From the NCBI GenBank assembly GCA_949152475.1, contig OX424558.1:34110651-34174650 (forward strand): a DNA stretch of 64,000 nt. The letters are read 5' to 3'. Position numbers and translations under genes: made by a program. Origin of the DNA: Terebella lapidaria (taxonomy: Eukaryota; Annelida; Polychaeta; Terebellida; Terebellidae). A model generated the notes under the pieces. That model made no database searches and was not told the origin of the DNA. It saw only the letters and a list, made by a program, of their open reading frames with translations. Shown one piece after another: positions 1-12,657 of this stretch (within the stretch, counting starts at the first letter, position 1; each line of letters opens with the position of its first letter).

Positions 1-1033
1 TGTAACTGCCAGGGGTTGCCAGCATAGCTCGGGGCCGGAGCCACCGGTTGCCAGCTTGCTCCAAGAGCACTGTATGGAGTAGGATAGGACTAGGTAGCCT
101 GAGCTCCCATTGCCGGAACAGTAGAAGCGGTGGCCAGCATGGTCCCTCCAAGCCGCGGCACAGGTGCGGGCCCCAATACTTGGGTACCCAGCACCTGTGG
201 GCTCGAATGAACCAGTGATGAGGTCGACGGACCGAAGCAACTATGAGCGCAGCGGCTGCAGGACTGCGCTGATATTCCGTAAGCACAAGTTGGATCAGCT
301 CCGCTCTCTCTCCGATAGCCGCTACAAGGAGGGCTGTTGTCGTGGAGATGGCGAGCACATCCATGTTGCTGGCCGGCCTCGCCGACGGCACTGCCACAGG
401 GATTGAACCCTGGACAGCCCGACGGTCTAGCCAGAGCCTATGTCACACCATCCCAGGGCGAGAAACTGGTAATCACAGGGACGAGCCCTGAATCAGCACA
501 GTCTCCCTCCCGGGCCCCCGATTGGAAGTCATCCCTGAGGCCTGACGGGCCTCTAGCCAACTGGGACAAGGAGATCATGACTGAGCTCACCTGTCGTGCT
601 CTTACTCTGGGCAACTCCGGCCACAAAACATGTGACCACATTATTTATGCTAGAAGCGAGAGCACGAGTGATGACGTAGACAGTCAGTGTTCAGTACAGT
701 GGATAAGAGGATTAGAGATTAGCTACGCAACGCTCGTGCTTCGAACACGAAGTGGCCAGAAACAAGAAAGTGTTCAGAAAGAATCTCCTGCCGCGATCTT
801 TGGGCAAAATCGCCACATATATGAACACAAGGATGTGAAATCCGGCGTTCTCGAGTATGTAGGCTAGAAATATCAGCAAAAATGCATCAAATTCCCGATT
901 GCATATTTGCTGGACGATTGATTCAAAGCGCGCATGTGACTCTGGAATATTCATACAAAGTATTAACAGAACAATGATGGCCCGCAAGACAGCACACGCT
1001 TAGTACGTGAACAGTCATGTGTTAGTGAGTACA
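1..1033. other. left-edge non-coding region, GC-rich repeat-like
   Basis: The first 650 bases are clearly GC-richer than the rest of the window, which suggests an inserted repeat rather than host unique sequence. Open frames at 164-406 and 337-867 show no recognisable domain and no splice logic linking them to a neighbour. From about 650 to 1,033 the sequence returns to background composition and should include the 3' UTR of the minus-strand gene ending at 1,034. I see no host gene here. Confidence 0.4.
375..460 (-). repeat. possible tRNA-derived SINE head
   Basis: On the minus strand a B-box-like GGTTCAATCCC lies near 400, preceded by an A-box-like TGACATAGG at a tRNA-like distance of a few tens of bases. 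The block sits in the GC-rich left-edge stretch. No clear poly(A) or simple-repeat tail was seen. This is a motif-level guess; it could be a chance match or part of another repeat. Confidence 0.3.
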
Positions 1034-4000
1034 TTAATGACGTTCGACCCTCCTCCGCCAGAAATCCAGTTGCTTACTGAGCGACGCCAAGTGACCACCC
1101 AGCTTGGAGGGGTTGACTAGGATTCTTGACGGGTCAGAGTACTGTTTGAAGCTGTTGTGCTCCCTCGGTGGACAGTAGTCCCACAAGGCGTCGTCCTTGT
1201 ACTCTTTGACGAACTTTCGCAAGTCAGAGCAGTAGCGTTCTGGTTGCCCTAGGGTTGTGGGGTGTGATGGTACCTGGCCTATTCCTGTCTGGAAAAGCCG
1301 CTGAATTTCCCGGCCAAATGTCCCACCCATCTTGCTGCAGCGGTTGAGTGTTGCCTCTGTGTACTGGCCTCGGGTGTGGGAAATCGTCTCTGAAATTTAT
1401 TACCACAAAAAGAATGCAATGGACAGCTGATGTATATGGGATTTTAGCAGAGATATGAAGGCAGAGTGACTGACCTTTGAACTCGTTGATGAGCATTTCG
1501 TTGATCTCATCAAGACCAACATTCCCTCCTTTGCGCCCTGTGAGGTTCCCCACACGCTCCCATGTCAGCTCATGTCGAACCCGGGCAGATTCCACACCAT
1601 GTACATCTGCAATATAGTGTAGAATCACAGTTCATGAGGTTGCATCAATATTTGGCCTTACCACCGCATTCATAGTGTTATGCACCACTTTTGTAAGCAT
1701 ATCGTGCAACATTTATTGATAAGTTAGAATTCGATTCCAATGTTGAACACTGCATTCTGAATTTAAGCATTGACTGTGCTCACTAGCTAAGAGTTGATGT
1801 CCAGCGATCAGGTATTTCGGGTGTCGTGAGGACCAGAACTCTGGAAGCGCAATCCGCCAAAACCGGATTATTTCTGGCCCATTCCCTTCTCTCACAACGT
1901 GGCGCTGAGAAAGGTGCATGAGACCGCGCCACAAGATGACTCTGGAGTGGTTGAGCACGTAGTCATCTCCACCCTCTTGGAGGCTGCACTCCTCAGAGCA
2001 ACACCAGTCGTCTGTGCAAAAATTGTAAAAGACATATATATGAGTTCACACTCATGAAACATTGAGTTCTTACGCTCACCAGGTTATTATACAATAGTTA
2101 TCGATATAATATGCAAGTATGATATATACAAGATGCATGGACTGTATATACGTGTGATAGGAACATACCGGGATTTTCACCGGCCTTGAGACCAACACAT
2201 GATGGATGGTAATACTCATGACGAGTACACTGGCTACCCATGGAGCATCTAATCATGTGCTGGTCTTCCTCGCCCCGTTTGCTTCTGCATAAGCAGTAGC
2301 CCAGCCCCTTGGCGTCGGCACATTGGTCACTGCAATACCAGAGGATTTGTTCATCTCTTGGAGGCTCGTCCACACAGGTGTAATGCAGCCACCCAGAAGG
2401 GCAGTCTGGATTCGCACATTGTGCCATGTCGCCGCCTTTTTCTAGATAACAGATAAGTATGGATTCTGCCTGTTTTCATGGATTAACAGTGACTGTATTT
2501 TCTGCATTCTGGCGTCTCTTTGGGAGACACAATTATTTTTGATACATACCCTCACGGCAGAAGCAGAAAGGGAAAATCGAAGTTGATTTCCTAGACCCCA
2601 GTGCCTCCCTCATGGCCTCAGCCGCCTCCCTCAGGCTGTCTTCGGAAGGAGGGCTCGACACCTGGTCCACTATCCTAACGGCTGATCGGTGAAGCCACTC
2701 TTGTTGGTCTGGTCCTTGCTGGTCGAGGCCCTCTGGCACATCACTGAGGTCGTCCATGGAGTTCAGTCGCATGAAGAGCAGGAGGAGGTATCCCTCTGTT
2801 ACAAACTGTATTTATGGGAAAATTTATTATGCTACATTGCATGTGCATTACCTGTGATATACATATTTCATAAACCCATATCGCATTGATTCAAACAAAG
2901 TGTGTGTATGACTGAATTTCAGTCAATGCTGAAACTTCACAACTGACCTTAATGAAATCCCAAACGTGGTGGAAATTGGACATTACATCAGACTTTAGAG
3001 ATGTGTGCCGGAACTTCTCTTTGATGTTGTACAGAGTGCCTCTGTCGGTGACACTGGTGCCCATGAATAGCATGTTCATTGTGTCCTGCAGCAGTGGGTT
3101 AGCATAAGTACCTGAATAATAGCATCAGCATGTAACCGAAGTATGTAACCGAATTTCACGTGCTTTACCTGTAGCATGATGGCTTCTTTGTGAAACTCCT
3201 GTGGAGTTTCAACGAAGCAGTCAAGTTGGGCCCTCCTGGTAGTTCCCCCGACCCGTGCCCTCTTGGCGTGAGTAACTTTTTCAACGGTGGCCTGGTCACC
3301 ATTCAAGATGATCTTCGGGGGCTCATCACCCGGAGGAACATATTGTGACATGTGCTCCAGCACCTATAATCATTGCATATCATATACCCAGCTGTGATTG
3401 ATAGAGTGGTCAGCTACAGATCTTGGACTCTGTTTGGCCTAATCATACCTGGATTACTCCTGCGGTTGATGATGGGTTGGCGTCTATCACCCCGAGATTG
3501 ACAACGTTTGACTGTCTCCCCATCTCCGTGGACTTCTCATGTGCAAGGTGCTTGCGCACAAAACCCCTCATCTTGGCCAGAGCTGGCACATGGTCCACCA
3601 GGATGTTCTTGACGACGTGAACCATGACGTCCTTGACAGCACGCCAGTCTTCATCCTGATATAAAAAATAGTTTTATCCCATCATTCTCCCTCCCATGTC
3701 CAAGCCCCTCAAGATTCATTACCCAGCTATACGTACAGTTGGCAGAAAAGTTTCTGGCTCCAAGGATGTTGCCTTTAGTTGTTCTTTGTCGTCCAGATGC
3801 AAGGACTCTGTCCGATGCTGAACCCCATAGCACAGTGACATCAGTAGAAATTTGTTCCCATGTTCCAGGCTCTGATGCTTACTGTGTACGTTTGTCTGGG
3901 TGTTGTCGAACCCTAGGCTGTATCCACTGGAAAGAATTTTTTGAGCAATTTCACATGTATTTTCAGTCTCTGGGGGAAACTCAGGATGGGGTGATCATCT

Positions 4001-7000
4001 CCTATACACATACATGCGTTGCTCTTGTCGGTCAGGCTGTGCTAGAGGCAATGATGTCCTCAAAACTGGCCCAGTTTTTCCTAGCTCATCAGGTGCCGGC
4101 AGGGCTCTTGCTTCGTTCAAAGCCTACATTTCGCAATACATTCTCAAGTTTGATACACCATATTGGACATATATGGTATCGACACTGTTTCAGTCTATTT
4201 ATGTTTTATGTGGGTTGCTATCCCATTAACCTGAGTGTGTATTAAGGTAAATTTTACCTTGAACCCGTCCTTCCAACCCAGGATATCATGGTCACTTGAC
4301 GCTACTAGTCGGTCGACATGTCCTCGAACTGCGTCCGCCCCCAACGACAGGCCTAAGAAGTTCAATGAACTGAAGGCTCTCTGTGTGGCTCCCTGTGTCC
4401 ACAGAAAGATACCCAGGAGTTCTTGTACGAACTTGTATCTGTGGGGAGCTCGCCCGCCGAGAACGATTACCAGAAGCAAACTCCTTCTCTGTACGACGTT
4501 CCCATATCGCTCTTCTTGGTATAGTGTTCTATTTTGAAGGAAGTTTTATATAGGTCTATGATTGAGGAGATTAGATGATATATTTCAGTGCGAATGCATT
4601 ATTGATGATGGTGAATATTTTGCAATATTTCGTAAATAGTAATTATATCCCTCAATAAAAAAAGGGTTTGCAATTCGTAATTGTCTAACATTCAGTGATA
4701 TTGGCTGTGAATATTGTGCTGGTACTAGTTATTGCATCCTATATATAGAGCGAGGGATTGCAATTCGTGATTGTCTAACATTCAGTAACGTGTGATAATA
4801 GCTGTGAATATTTTGCTTAGAATAGGGATTGCAAATCGTGATTGTCTAACATTCAGTAACGTGTGATATTAGCTGTGAATATTTTGCTGGTAATAGTGAA
4901 TGCATCCTATATTTAGATCGAGCGATTGCAATTCGTGATTGTCTAACATTCAGTAACGTGTGATATTGGCTGTGAATATTTTGCTGGTAATAGTGAATGC
5001 ATCCTATATTTAGAACGAGCGATTATAATTCGTGATTGTCTAACATTCAGTAACGTGTGATATTAGCTGTGAATATTTTGCTGGTAATAGTGAATGCATC
5101 CTATATTTAGATCGAGCGATTGCAATTCGTGATTGTCTAACATTCAGTAACGTGTGATATTGGCTGTGAATATTTTGCTGGTAATAGTGAATGCATCCTA
5201 TATTTAGAACGAGCGATTATAATTCGTGATTGTCTAATGGTCATGGTCAAGGTGTAAGGTGTGATATTGGCTATGAATATTTTGCTGGCAATCGTGTATG
5301 CATTCCAGATATGAAGCGAAGGTTTGCAATTCGTAATTGTCTAACAAAAAGTAACGTGTGCAACTGCCTGTGAATTTCTTGGTGGTAATCGTGATTGCAT
5401 CCCAGATATAAAGCGAGGATTCGCTATTCGAAATTGTCAAACAATCAGTAACGTGTGTAAATAGTTCTGAATATTTCCTGTGTAATGGTGATTACCTTGC
5501 AGATATAGAGCGAAGATTTGCAATCGCAGTTGTTTAAAAATCTGTAATATGTATAATTGGTTGTGAATCGTTTGCTGGTAATGGTAATTGCATTTTAGAA
5601 ATCGAGCAAGGCTTTGCAGTCGTGATTGCCTCATATTCAATAACTTTTGTGAAATTGGCTGTGAATATTTAGCTGGCAATCGTGATTGCATTCCAGATAT
5701 GAAGCGAAGGTTCGCAACTCGTAATTGTCCAACAATAAGTAACATGTGCAAATGGCTGTGAATATTTCGGGTGTAATGGTAAACACATTACAGAGATAGA
5801 GCGAAGGTTTGTCTTTCGTAATTGTCTAAAAATCTGTAATATGTATAATTGGCTGTGAATCTTTTGCTGGTAATGGTAATTGCATCTTTGAAATCGAACG
5901 AGGGTTTGCAGTCGTGATTGTCTCATATTCAGTAACATTTGGAATTGGCTGTGAATATTTTGCTGGCAATCGTGATTACATTCGAGATATAAAGCGAGGA
6001 TTTGCAATTCGTAATCGTCTAACAATCAGTAACGTGTGCAAATGGCTGTGAATAATTCGCTGGTAATAGTATTACGTTCCAGAGATTGAGCGAGGGTTTG
6101 TAATTCGTAATTGTCTAAAAATCTGTAATATGTATAATTGGCTGTGAATCTTTTGCTGGTAATGGTGATTGCATCTTTGAGATCGAACGAGGGTTTGCAG
6201 TCGTGATTGTCTCTTATTCAGTAACATTTGGAATTGGCTGTGAATATTTTGCTGGCAATCGTGATTGCATTCCAGATATAAAGCGTGGATTTGCAATTCG
6301 TAATTGTCTAACAATCAGTAACTTGTGTAAATAGCAGCTGAATATTTCATGTGTAATTGTAATCACATTCCAGAGATAGGCGCGAAGGTTTGCAATTCGT
6401 AATTGTCTAACAATCAGTGACGTGTGCAAATGGCCGTGAATCTTTCTCGTATTCAATAACTTGTGGAATTGACTGTGAATTGGCAATAGTGAGTGTATCC
6501 CAGACATAAATCGAGGGTTCGTAATTCGTAATTGTCTAACAATCAGTATCGTGTTGAATTGGCTGCGAATAAGTTGCAGGTAATTGTATTTACATTCCAG
6601 AGATAGAGCGAAAGTTTGCAATTCGTAATTGTCTAAAAGTCAGTAACATGTGCAAATAGCTTTGAATATTTTTTGTGTAATGGTTATTATTTCGTGGGTG
6701 ATGGTAATTGCATCTTAGATATAGAGAGGGTTTGCAATTCGTAATTGTATAATGTTCAGTAACGTGTGAAATTGATGTTACTTTTTTGCTAGTGATAGTA
6801 ATTGCATCGAATATAACGATATATTGCAATTCGTAATTGTCCGACATCTTGACATGTGTGGTAATTGCAAACGAATACAGCTGGTGGTGGTAATTGCATC
6901 CAGTGGGATGAGGACTGCCAATACGTGATTGTGTGATATGTATAAAATGTTTTTATTATTAAGAATGTATGCTGGGTGAGACAAAAATAAAAAATAATCA

Positions 7001-9507
7001 ATCAATGTATGTGTGGAAATTGTTGTGAATGATATTTGATAGTGATGGTAATTGCATCCAATAAAGCACGGATACGCAATTTGTCTAACACTGAGTAACG
7101 TGTGGAATCGGTTGTGAATATTTTGCAGGTAATAATAATTGCATCTCAGAGATGGAGCGAGAGTTTGCCTTTCGTAGTTGTCTAACATTGAGTAATGTGT
7201 GGAATTGGTTGTGAATATTTTGCTGGTAATGGAAATTGCATCATGGAGATAGAGCCAGGCTTTATTTTTGCTGGCGAGTGGCTGTGGACATTTTGCGCGT
7301 GGTGGAAATTGCATCTCCTATGATGAGAATTTGCGATTCGTAATTGTGTGACATCTAGGTTTATGTGGAAAATGTAAACAATGTCTGTGGGAATGGTAAT
7401 CGCATCCTGTATTTTGTTATAAACAAATATTGCTGGTGGTGATTGCTTCACAGTGGAAAGAGTATTTGCGAATCTCAATTGTCTAACATTCAGACATGTG
7501 TGGATGTTGCGTGCACGTGTAATTGTTACTATAATAATGTGTGACAATATAAATGTGTTTCCCGAAAACTGATGCAGAACATGTAGCAGAGCAATGTTTC
7601 TGCATTTCACAATTATATTTTGAGTGTGTGCAACTGTCTGATTAGCTTCCAGCAGAAATACATAAGATTATGTATTTCTGCTTCCAGTCAATGAGGTTTT
7701 CATCCAGACACGTCTAAAAAATTCAAATAAAGTGTACTGCAATGTCAATGTTTTTGTTTTTTTTAGCTTACCAACCCATACGGGCTGATGAGCTATATTG
7801 TCGATCTTCGTCATCCATCGTCTGTCCGGCAAATACTTTTTTTTGTTTCCATGAATTTTTTCTTTATAATTTCCATGAATTTTTTCTTTATAATTTTTTT
7901 CTATTTTACAACCCAATATGGGCCCATGAGCTATTGGCATGCTTTGTCATTCGTCGAGCGTGGAGCTAATAATTCTTTTGCACTGATGATTTTTTTTCCA
8001 AACAATTATTAAAAGATATCTTGGGTTAATCCCCTCAGATTTTGCCACCTTTTTGATTGAATCGTTTGGGACATCAGTAGGGTGTTTAAGTGTCCAAAAT
8101 GGTCAATTTCACAGTACATATACACAAATGATTTTTTCAAAAAAGTTGAAAATAAATTATAGTGAGTTTAATTTGGACATTATATCAAAATTGACTGTGA
8201 AACTTGATATTACATGTCACTTTCATGATATAGAATGACGTGGATGACTGTGGTTGCCAGGACCTGATATCCTGACTGTACTGCATGAGTGTTCATTTCA
8301 TAAATACTTAATAGGCCATTAAATAGGTCCTTCAATGAACATTTTGAAAGAAAAATACAAGTATAAGGTGACCTTAAATTTGACATTCTGTGATCTTTGA
8401 CCGAGTGTTTGAATCTCACTTTCTTGATGAGAAATGATATGATCTTAGACAGGAATTCTTAGGTCACTTTCATGATTAGGAATGATGCATGATGCATTTG
8501 CCTTATTGTGATTTCTAGGTCAGTAATTGAAAATCAAATGTCATTAATTCAATTAGTAAAGTATTCAAAGAAGTCAAATGGTTGTGTATAGTGTAGTGTA
8601 TAGTCCAGTGTATAGTCTAGTGCTGATCGTGCTTAGGAGTTATCATAAATCGTCATGTTTTGTGAAATTTTCGTATCACATTTTTATGAAAATGTAATGC
8701 AAGGCAAAGATAACTTTTCGTGACTGACTATATAAGCGTAAAAAGTTTCTAAAGTTCAAGTGTTTGTTTGGTTTGAGGAAACAACCCTCACATTTTTGTT
8801 TACTTTATTTCTGTACTTTCCTTCCAAATATAGTTGTACAGATGACCCATGAATACATGCCTGCGAGCTCCTTTGCGCCCTTTGGTGACTGTAGGGCGGA
8901 TGTCTGCATCCTCTGGTAGGAGCGCGTCCACGAACATGCTCGTCGCAGGCATCACGGCCTCCACCTGCTCCTGAACCTCCCCCCAGCTGAACCTGTCCAG
9001 GGTTTCTACCTCCACATCCCCCTGTAGCAGGGGAACCTCACCCTGCTTGACGCAGCTCTGTATCTCCTTCTCCACAAGGCCGCTGGCAACACGGAGCAGG
9101 GCCTTGCTCGCTGCGGGACACTCTGCTACCATGAGCCTAAAGGCCTGCTCATAGTGGCCGTTTTCTATGTAGCGGCCAGCACTACGTTTCCAATATAATT
9201 GACTACTAGCCGTACCCTCCTTGACTGGTGTGTTTTTGTCATCACGTCGCTTGGCTGCAGGGGTCCTGGGTCCAGACCACCTTCGCTTTGCACTGCCAGA
9301 TTTGACAACCTTAACAGTCTTTTCCCTCAAAAACTTTGCACATGTGTCACAAATGTGTTTATCAGTTGTTTTTAATTTGGGAAATATTTTGTTCAATGTA
9401 TAGGGGGAGGAACACAAAGAGGACAAACTATATTTGAGCAATTTTTCCGAGCTCTGTTTCTGTTTGTACACTTCCCCACACACGGGGCACGATTCACCTG
9501 ATTCCAT
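1034..9507 (-). CDS. DUF6589-like protein with tandem PHD fingers
   Basis: Eleven exons on the minus strand: 8840-9507, 4258-4528, 3737-3967, 3449-3655, 3169-3363, 2948-3085, 2550-2793, 2169-2441, 1784-2011, 1475-1606 and 1034-1389. Phases agree throughout, giving about 980 residues ending in WRRRVERH. Residues 7-10 and 53-56 are two CxxC pairs, probably a zinc knuckle. The middle (ILNGDQATVEKV, VTDRGTLYNIKEKF) and end (ELTWERVGN, GLDEINEMLINEF) resemble the DUF6589 family, which I know from fungi and marine invertebrates. Residues about 646-693 and 702-752 are two PHD fingers with complete Cys/His ligands. I chose the Met before SGESCPVC; an in-frame Met lies 17 codons upstream. The first donor is ambiguous (CT|GTACAA, or a GC donor 22 bases upstream). 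Molecular role unknown; PHD fingers usually read histone H3 tails, so chromatin contact is inferred. It may be mobile-element derived. Confidence 0.72.
4560..7620. repeat. minisatellite, about 97-110 bp unit, in intron 1 of the DUF6589-like gene
   Basis: The word GTCTAACATTCAGTAAC and the phrase GCTGTGAATATTTTGCTGG recur about every 97-98 bases from 4,770 to 5,240. More diverged units of roughly 105-110 bases continue to about 7,500, nearly 30 copies in all. From 4,900 to 5,230 two unit types alternate (TTTAGATCGAGCGATTGCAA and TTTAGAACGAGCGATTATAA), so a block of about 195 bases has itself been duplicated. Long minus-strand open frames here are by-products of repetition. The array lies wholly inside the first intron. 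Confidence 0.9.
7651..7682. repeat. perfect 15-bp inverted repeat (hairpin)
   Basis: Arms AGCAGAAATACATAA and its exact reverse complement are separated by two bases (GA). The hairpin sits just beyond the distal end of the minisatellite, inside the same intron. It could form a strong stem in RNA or cruciform DNA, or be the remains of a small palindromic transposon. Confidence 0.85.
7740..8790. repeat. AT-rich repeat-derived intron sequence
   Basis: Two related blocks, AACCCATACGGGCTGATGAG near 7,773 and AACCCAATATGGGCCCATGAG near 7,911, flank an exact 24-base tandem duplication (period 24, from about 7,846). From 8,210 to 8,500 the phrase GTCACTTTCATGAT followed by GGAATGA recurs loosely. 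This looks like decayed short repeats or a MITE. I see no gene. Confidence 0.45.
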
Positions 9508-10053
9508 TTTGAACACTCTAAATTGCGCTAAATCAACAAAACTTTTATCTGTATTCATCAACACAGTTGGAGAACACGAGTTTCCCTTGTTTTTGAAAAA
9601 TATCACAACATGAGGTACATGGCCTTGACCTACCACTGCAAAATCTACAAGTTCTCTTGCAAATTCTAATCATAACGATTTGTCTTCACTGAATCCAATT
9701 CAAATGGAATAATACGCAGGAGACAAAAATGTTTCAACACAGCTTTATTTTAAATATGAACACATGTATGTACAATCACTACAACTCCATTCAACGACCA
9801 TATACTTGTTCAAGAAGTGCTAAACAATATTACACGATGTTCGCAAAATAAGTACGGTATTACGGTAGCATACTACAATCACGTGATCATGCGACCTTCA
9901 ACTTGACAATATGGCGGGATGCAATGTGAACAGAAAAGTTGTGATGATTTGAATGGATATTTCGACACTAAATGAAGGTATTTCGAATAGATTATGTAAG
10001 TCTCCTAGGTCCTCTCATAAGATAGATCACACAGACAGTCAGAAATTAGGGAA
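9508..10053. other. spacer between the DUF6589-like gene and the DIRS-like fossil
   Basis: AT-rich, with no coding signal apart from the in-frame upstream extension of the DUF6589-like first exon (open to 9,636). It should hold the promoter of that minus-strand gene, but I see no clear TATA box or initiator. A reversed AATAAA lies near 9,745. Confidence 0.4.
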
Positions 10054-12600
10054 ATGCCGCAGCAATATATTCGAAATGCACATTGTTTTCCCACGTCATT
10101 AGGGGCAATGACCACCCGCTTGGACGCTCCGCGTCGCTTGGACTGCCTCAGAGACTGTTTTGCCGACGCTGGATCGTCAGTCAAAATTATCCGTGCTGTC
10201 AGAAGGCTTCCTTCGTCGCATTCCACAGACGGCCAGACGCTGGCAGTCCCTTCTCGGGATGCTAGCGTCCACGGAAAAGTTAGTTCCGTTGGGCCGCCTG
10301 CACATGCGGCCTATTCAGCGGCATCTACACTCTCAATGGTCCCAGGTCACGGGGGACAGATCCCAGCTCGTGCAGGTCTCTCCGGAAGTCGTTTCCCATC
10401 TGCAATGGTGGCTGGATCCCGTCAATCTGCTCCGAGGGTCGTCATTCCGCCGGCCGCTTCCATCCAGGCACGTATTTACGGATGCCAGTATGGACGGCTG
10501 GGGCGCTCACTGGGACGACAGCGAGGTCTCGGGCACCTGGTCTTCGTCTCAGCAGGAATGGCACATAAACCTGTTGGAACTGGAGGCCGTGTTCTTGGCT
10601 CTCAGGCATTGGGAAACACATTTCCTCAATCAGGCTGTGTTGGTGGCCACCGACAACTCCACCGTTGTCGCTTACATCAACAAGCAGGGCGGTACGAAGT
10701 CCCAGTCGCTGTGCCAAGCCGCTATCGACCTCCTGCTCTGGTGTCACGACCGGGGTATTTCGCTTTTCGCGAGGCATATCCCTGGTCATATGAATGTTTG
10801 GGCGGACCGCCTCTCCCGGAGGGGCCAGGTCCAGGCCATGGAGTGGAGTCTTGCCCCCAGGGTATTCCAATCTCTCTGCGGCCTATGGGGCACGCCGATG
10901 GTCGATTTGTTTGCGACCCGGTGGAACCACAAACTTCCTTCGTTTGTGTCTCCCATTCCCGATCCCACGGCCATGTCAGTGGATGCGATGTCGACGTCCT
11001 GGGAGGGCATGTACGCGTATGCTTACCCCCCAGCGGTGTTGTTGGACAAGGTGATCGCCAAGTTTCGGACTCACCAGTGTCGCCTCCTGCTGATTGCTCC
11101 GTGTCTACCGCAGAGGTCGTGGTTCCCGGACCTTCTGGAGTTGATAGTAGACTTCCCTCGTCAGCTTCCGGATCGGTGGGACCTCCTCAAACAACCTCGC
11201 TCCAGCATGTTTCATCAGGCTCCCGCAAGTCTGAAGCTTCATGCCTGGATATTGTCGAGCGATGTTTCCGAAAGAAGGGATTTTCAAGGGAGGTGTCCGC
11301 TAGGATCGCCCGATCAAATCGAAAATCTTCTTTGGCAGTCTACCAATCGAAGTGGACTTCCTTCTGTGCTTGGTGTCGTCGCCGGAAGGTTAGTCCTTTC
11401 AGAGTCGATGCTCCCCTAATTTCCGAATTTCTTCTCGAAAAGTTCAATGAAGGGCGAGCTCCATCCACGATCGCGGGTTACCGTACGGCTATCGCGAAGA
11501 CTCTAAGACCCAAACTTGGGATCGATTTTGGTCATGATCAAGGTTTGACTGCGTTGATTAATAGTTTCGAGATCGAAAGACCGAAAGCTAGGAACCCGGT
11601 TCCTGAGTGGGATCTATCGCTTGTTCTCAACGTCTTAAGAAAAGATCCGTTCGAACCCCTTGAGCGGGCCTCACTAAAGTTTCTGACGTTTAAGACGGTC
11701 TTCCTTTTGGCTCTGGCTTCCGGGAAGCGACGGAGTGAGCTCCACGCTCTGTCCTTTTCCAAAGTTAAGTGGAAGTCGGATGGCTCCTCGGTTCTCCTCG
11801 GAGTCATTCCCTCCTTTCTGGCCAAAACTCAATTAGCAGGTACGCCATTATTGAGCTTTTCCATTCCCGCCCTGACTCCTTCTCTGGGGCCGGGCCTGGA
11901 GGAAGACGCGAAGCTTTGTCCCGTGCGAGCCCTCCGCATCTACGTTAATCGTACGCGTGAGCTGCATCTCGGCAAGCGTTTGCTTTTCGTGTCCTATCTT
12001 AAGGATTTTCCAAATGATATCCGTCCTGCTACGATCTCATCTTGGATCAAGAAGTGTGTTAGATTTTGCTATGAAAAGTCACAGGCGAAAAAATCCACAG
12101 GTTTCAGAGTCAAAGCGCATGATGTGAGGGCTCTCGCGGCTTCACTTGCCTTTACAAATAAAGTGTCTCTGAAGGATGTCATGTCTGCCTGTACCTGGAA
12201 ATCTCATAACACATTCACTTCTTTCTATCTCAGGGAGTTAGCTTGGGAGGATGACTCCGGCCTCCAGCTTGGACGACTGGTGGCGGCGGAGCGTGTAGTC
12301 CAGCTGTAGATACCTGTAAATAGATCAACACGCCTCTGTACAGATGCACCTGAGGTCGACTCCCAGGGGAGTTGCTCCTCTTCTTTGGCGAGGGAAATTT
12401 TTGTTCTTCTGCAAGAGGAAAGTCACCTCTGCAGAGCCCCTGCTCGTCTCCATGCATCTGAAGGTAATTCAGGCGTGTATTATGGTTTAGTTGTAAATAT
12501 CCTGTAAATATGTATTTTCGACTTAAAATTATAATTTAAAAGTAAAACACAATATTTACTACTTTCAATGGATATTTCCTACTCTCACACATCGGTGATG
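10054..12600 (+). mobile_element. DIRS-like tyrosine-recombinase retroelement, partial fossil
   Basis: Two overlapping plus-strand reading frames are visible. One (10,160-11,419) has RNase H features (FTDASMDGWGAHW, ELEAVFLALRHWE, ATDNSTVVAYINK). The other, ending at 12,309, carries a tyrosine recombinase from about 11,250, with the conserved SGKRRSELHAL segment and a C-terminal HDVRALAASLAF segment. Overlapping frames are usual in DIRS elements. The element is broken: the gag-like and most reverse-transcriptase regions expected at its 5' side are not seen. The 3' non-coding part seems to run to about 12,600. The long open frames suggest a fairly recent copy. It lies just upstream of the first recognised EFCAB6-like exon, on the same strand. 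The 5' limit is approximate. Confidence 0.75.
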
Positions 12601-12657
12601 AAATTCCCGGGAGAGGGTTAAACCCACCTCCTTTGGTTATTCTGATATAACCCAAAG

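Noticed and set aside
337-867. 176-residue open frame near the left edge
   Set aside because: No recognisable domain, and it lies in GC-rich repeat-like sequence where long frames arise by chance.
3739-4245. 168-residue plus-strand open frame
   Set aside because: It is antisense to two exons of the DUF6589-like gene, whose splice phases and family motifs are convincing on the minus strand.
5234-7610. Several minus-strand open frames with recurring YELQIxALYLEC-like peptides
   Set aside because: They are translations of the minisatellite units, shift frame between units and have no start, splice or codon-use support.
10442-10870. Minus-strand open frame opposite the DIRS-like fossil
   Set aside because: Shadow of the RNase H frame on the other strand.
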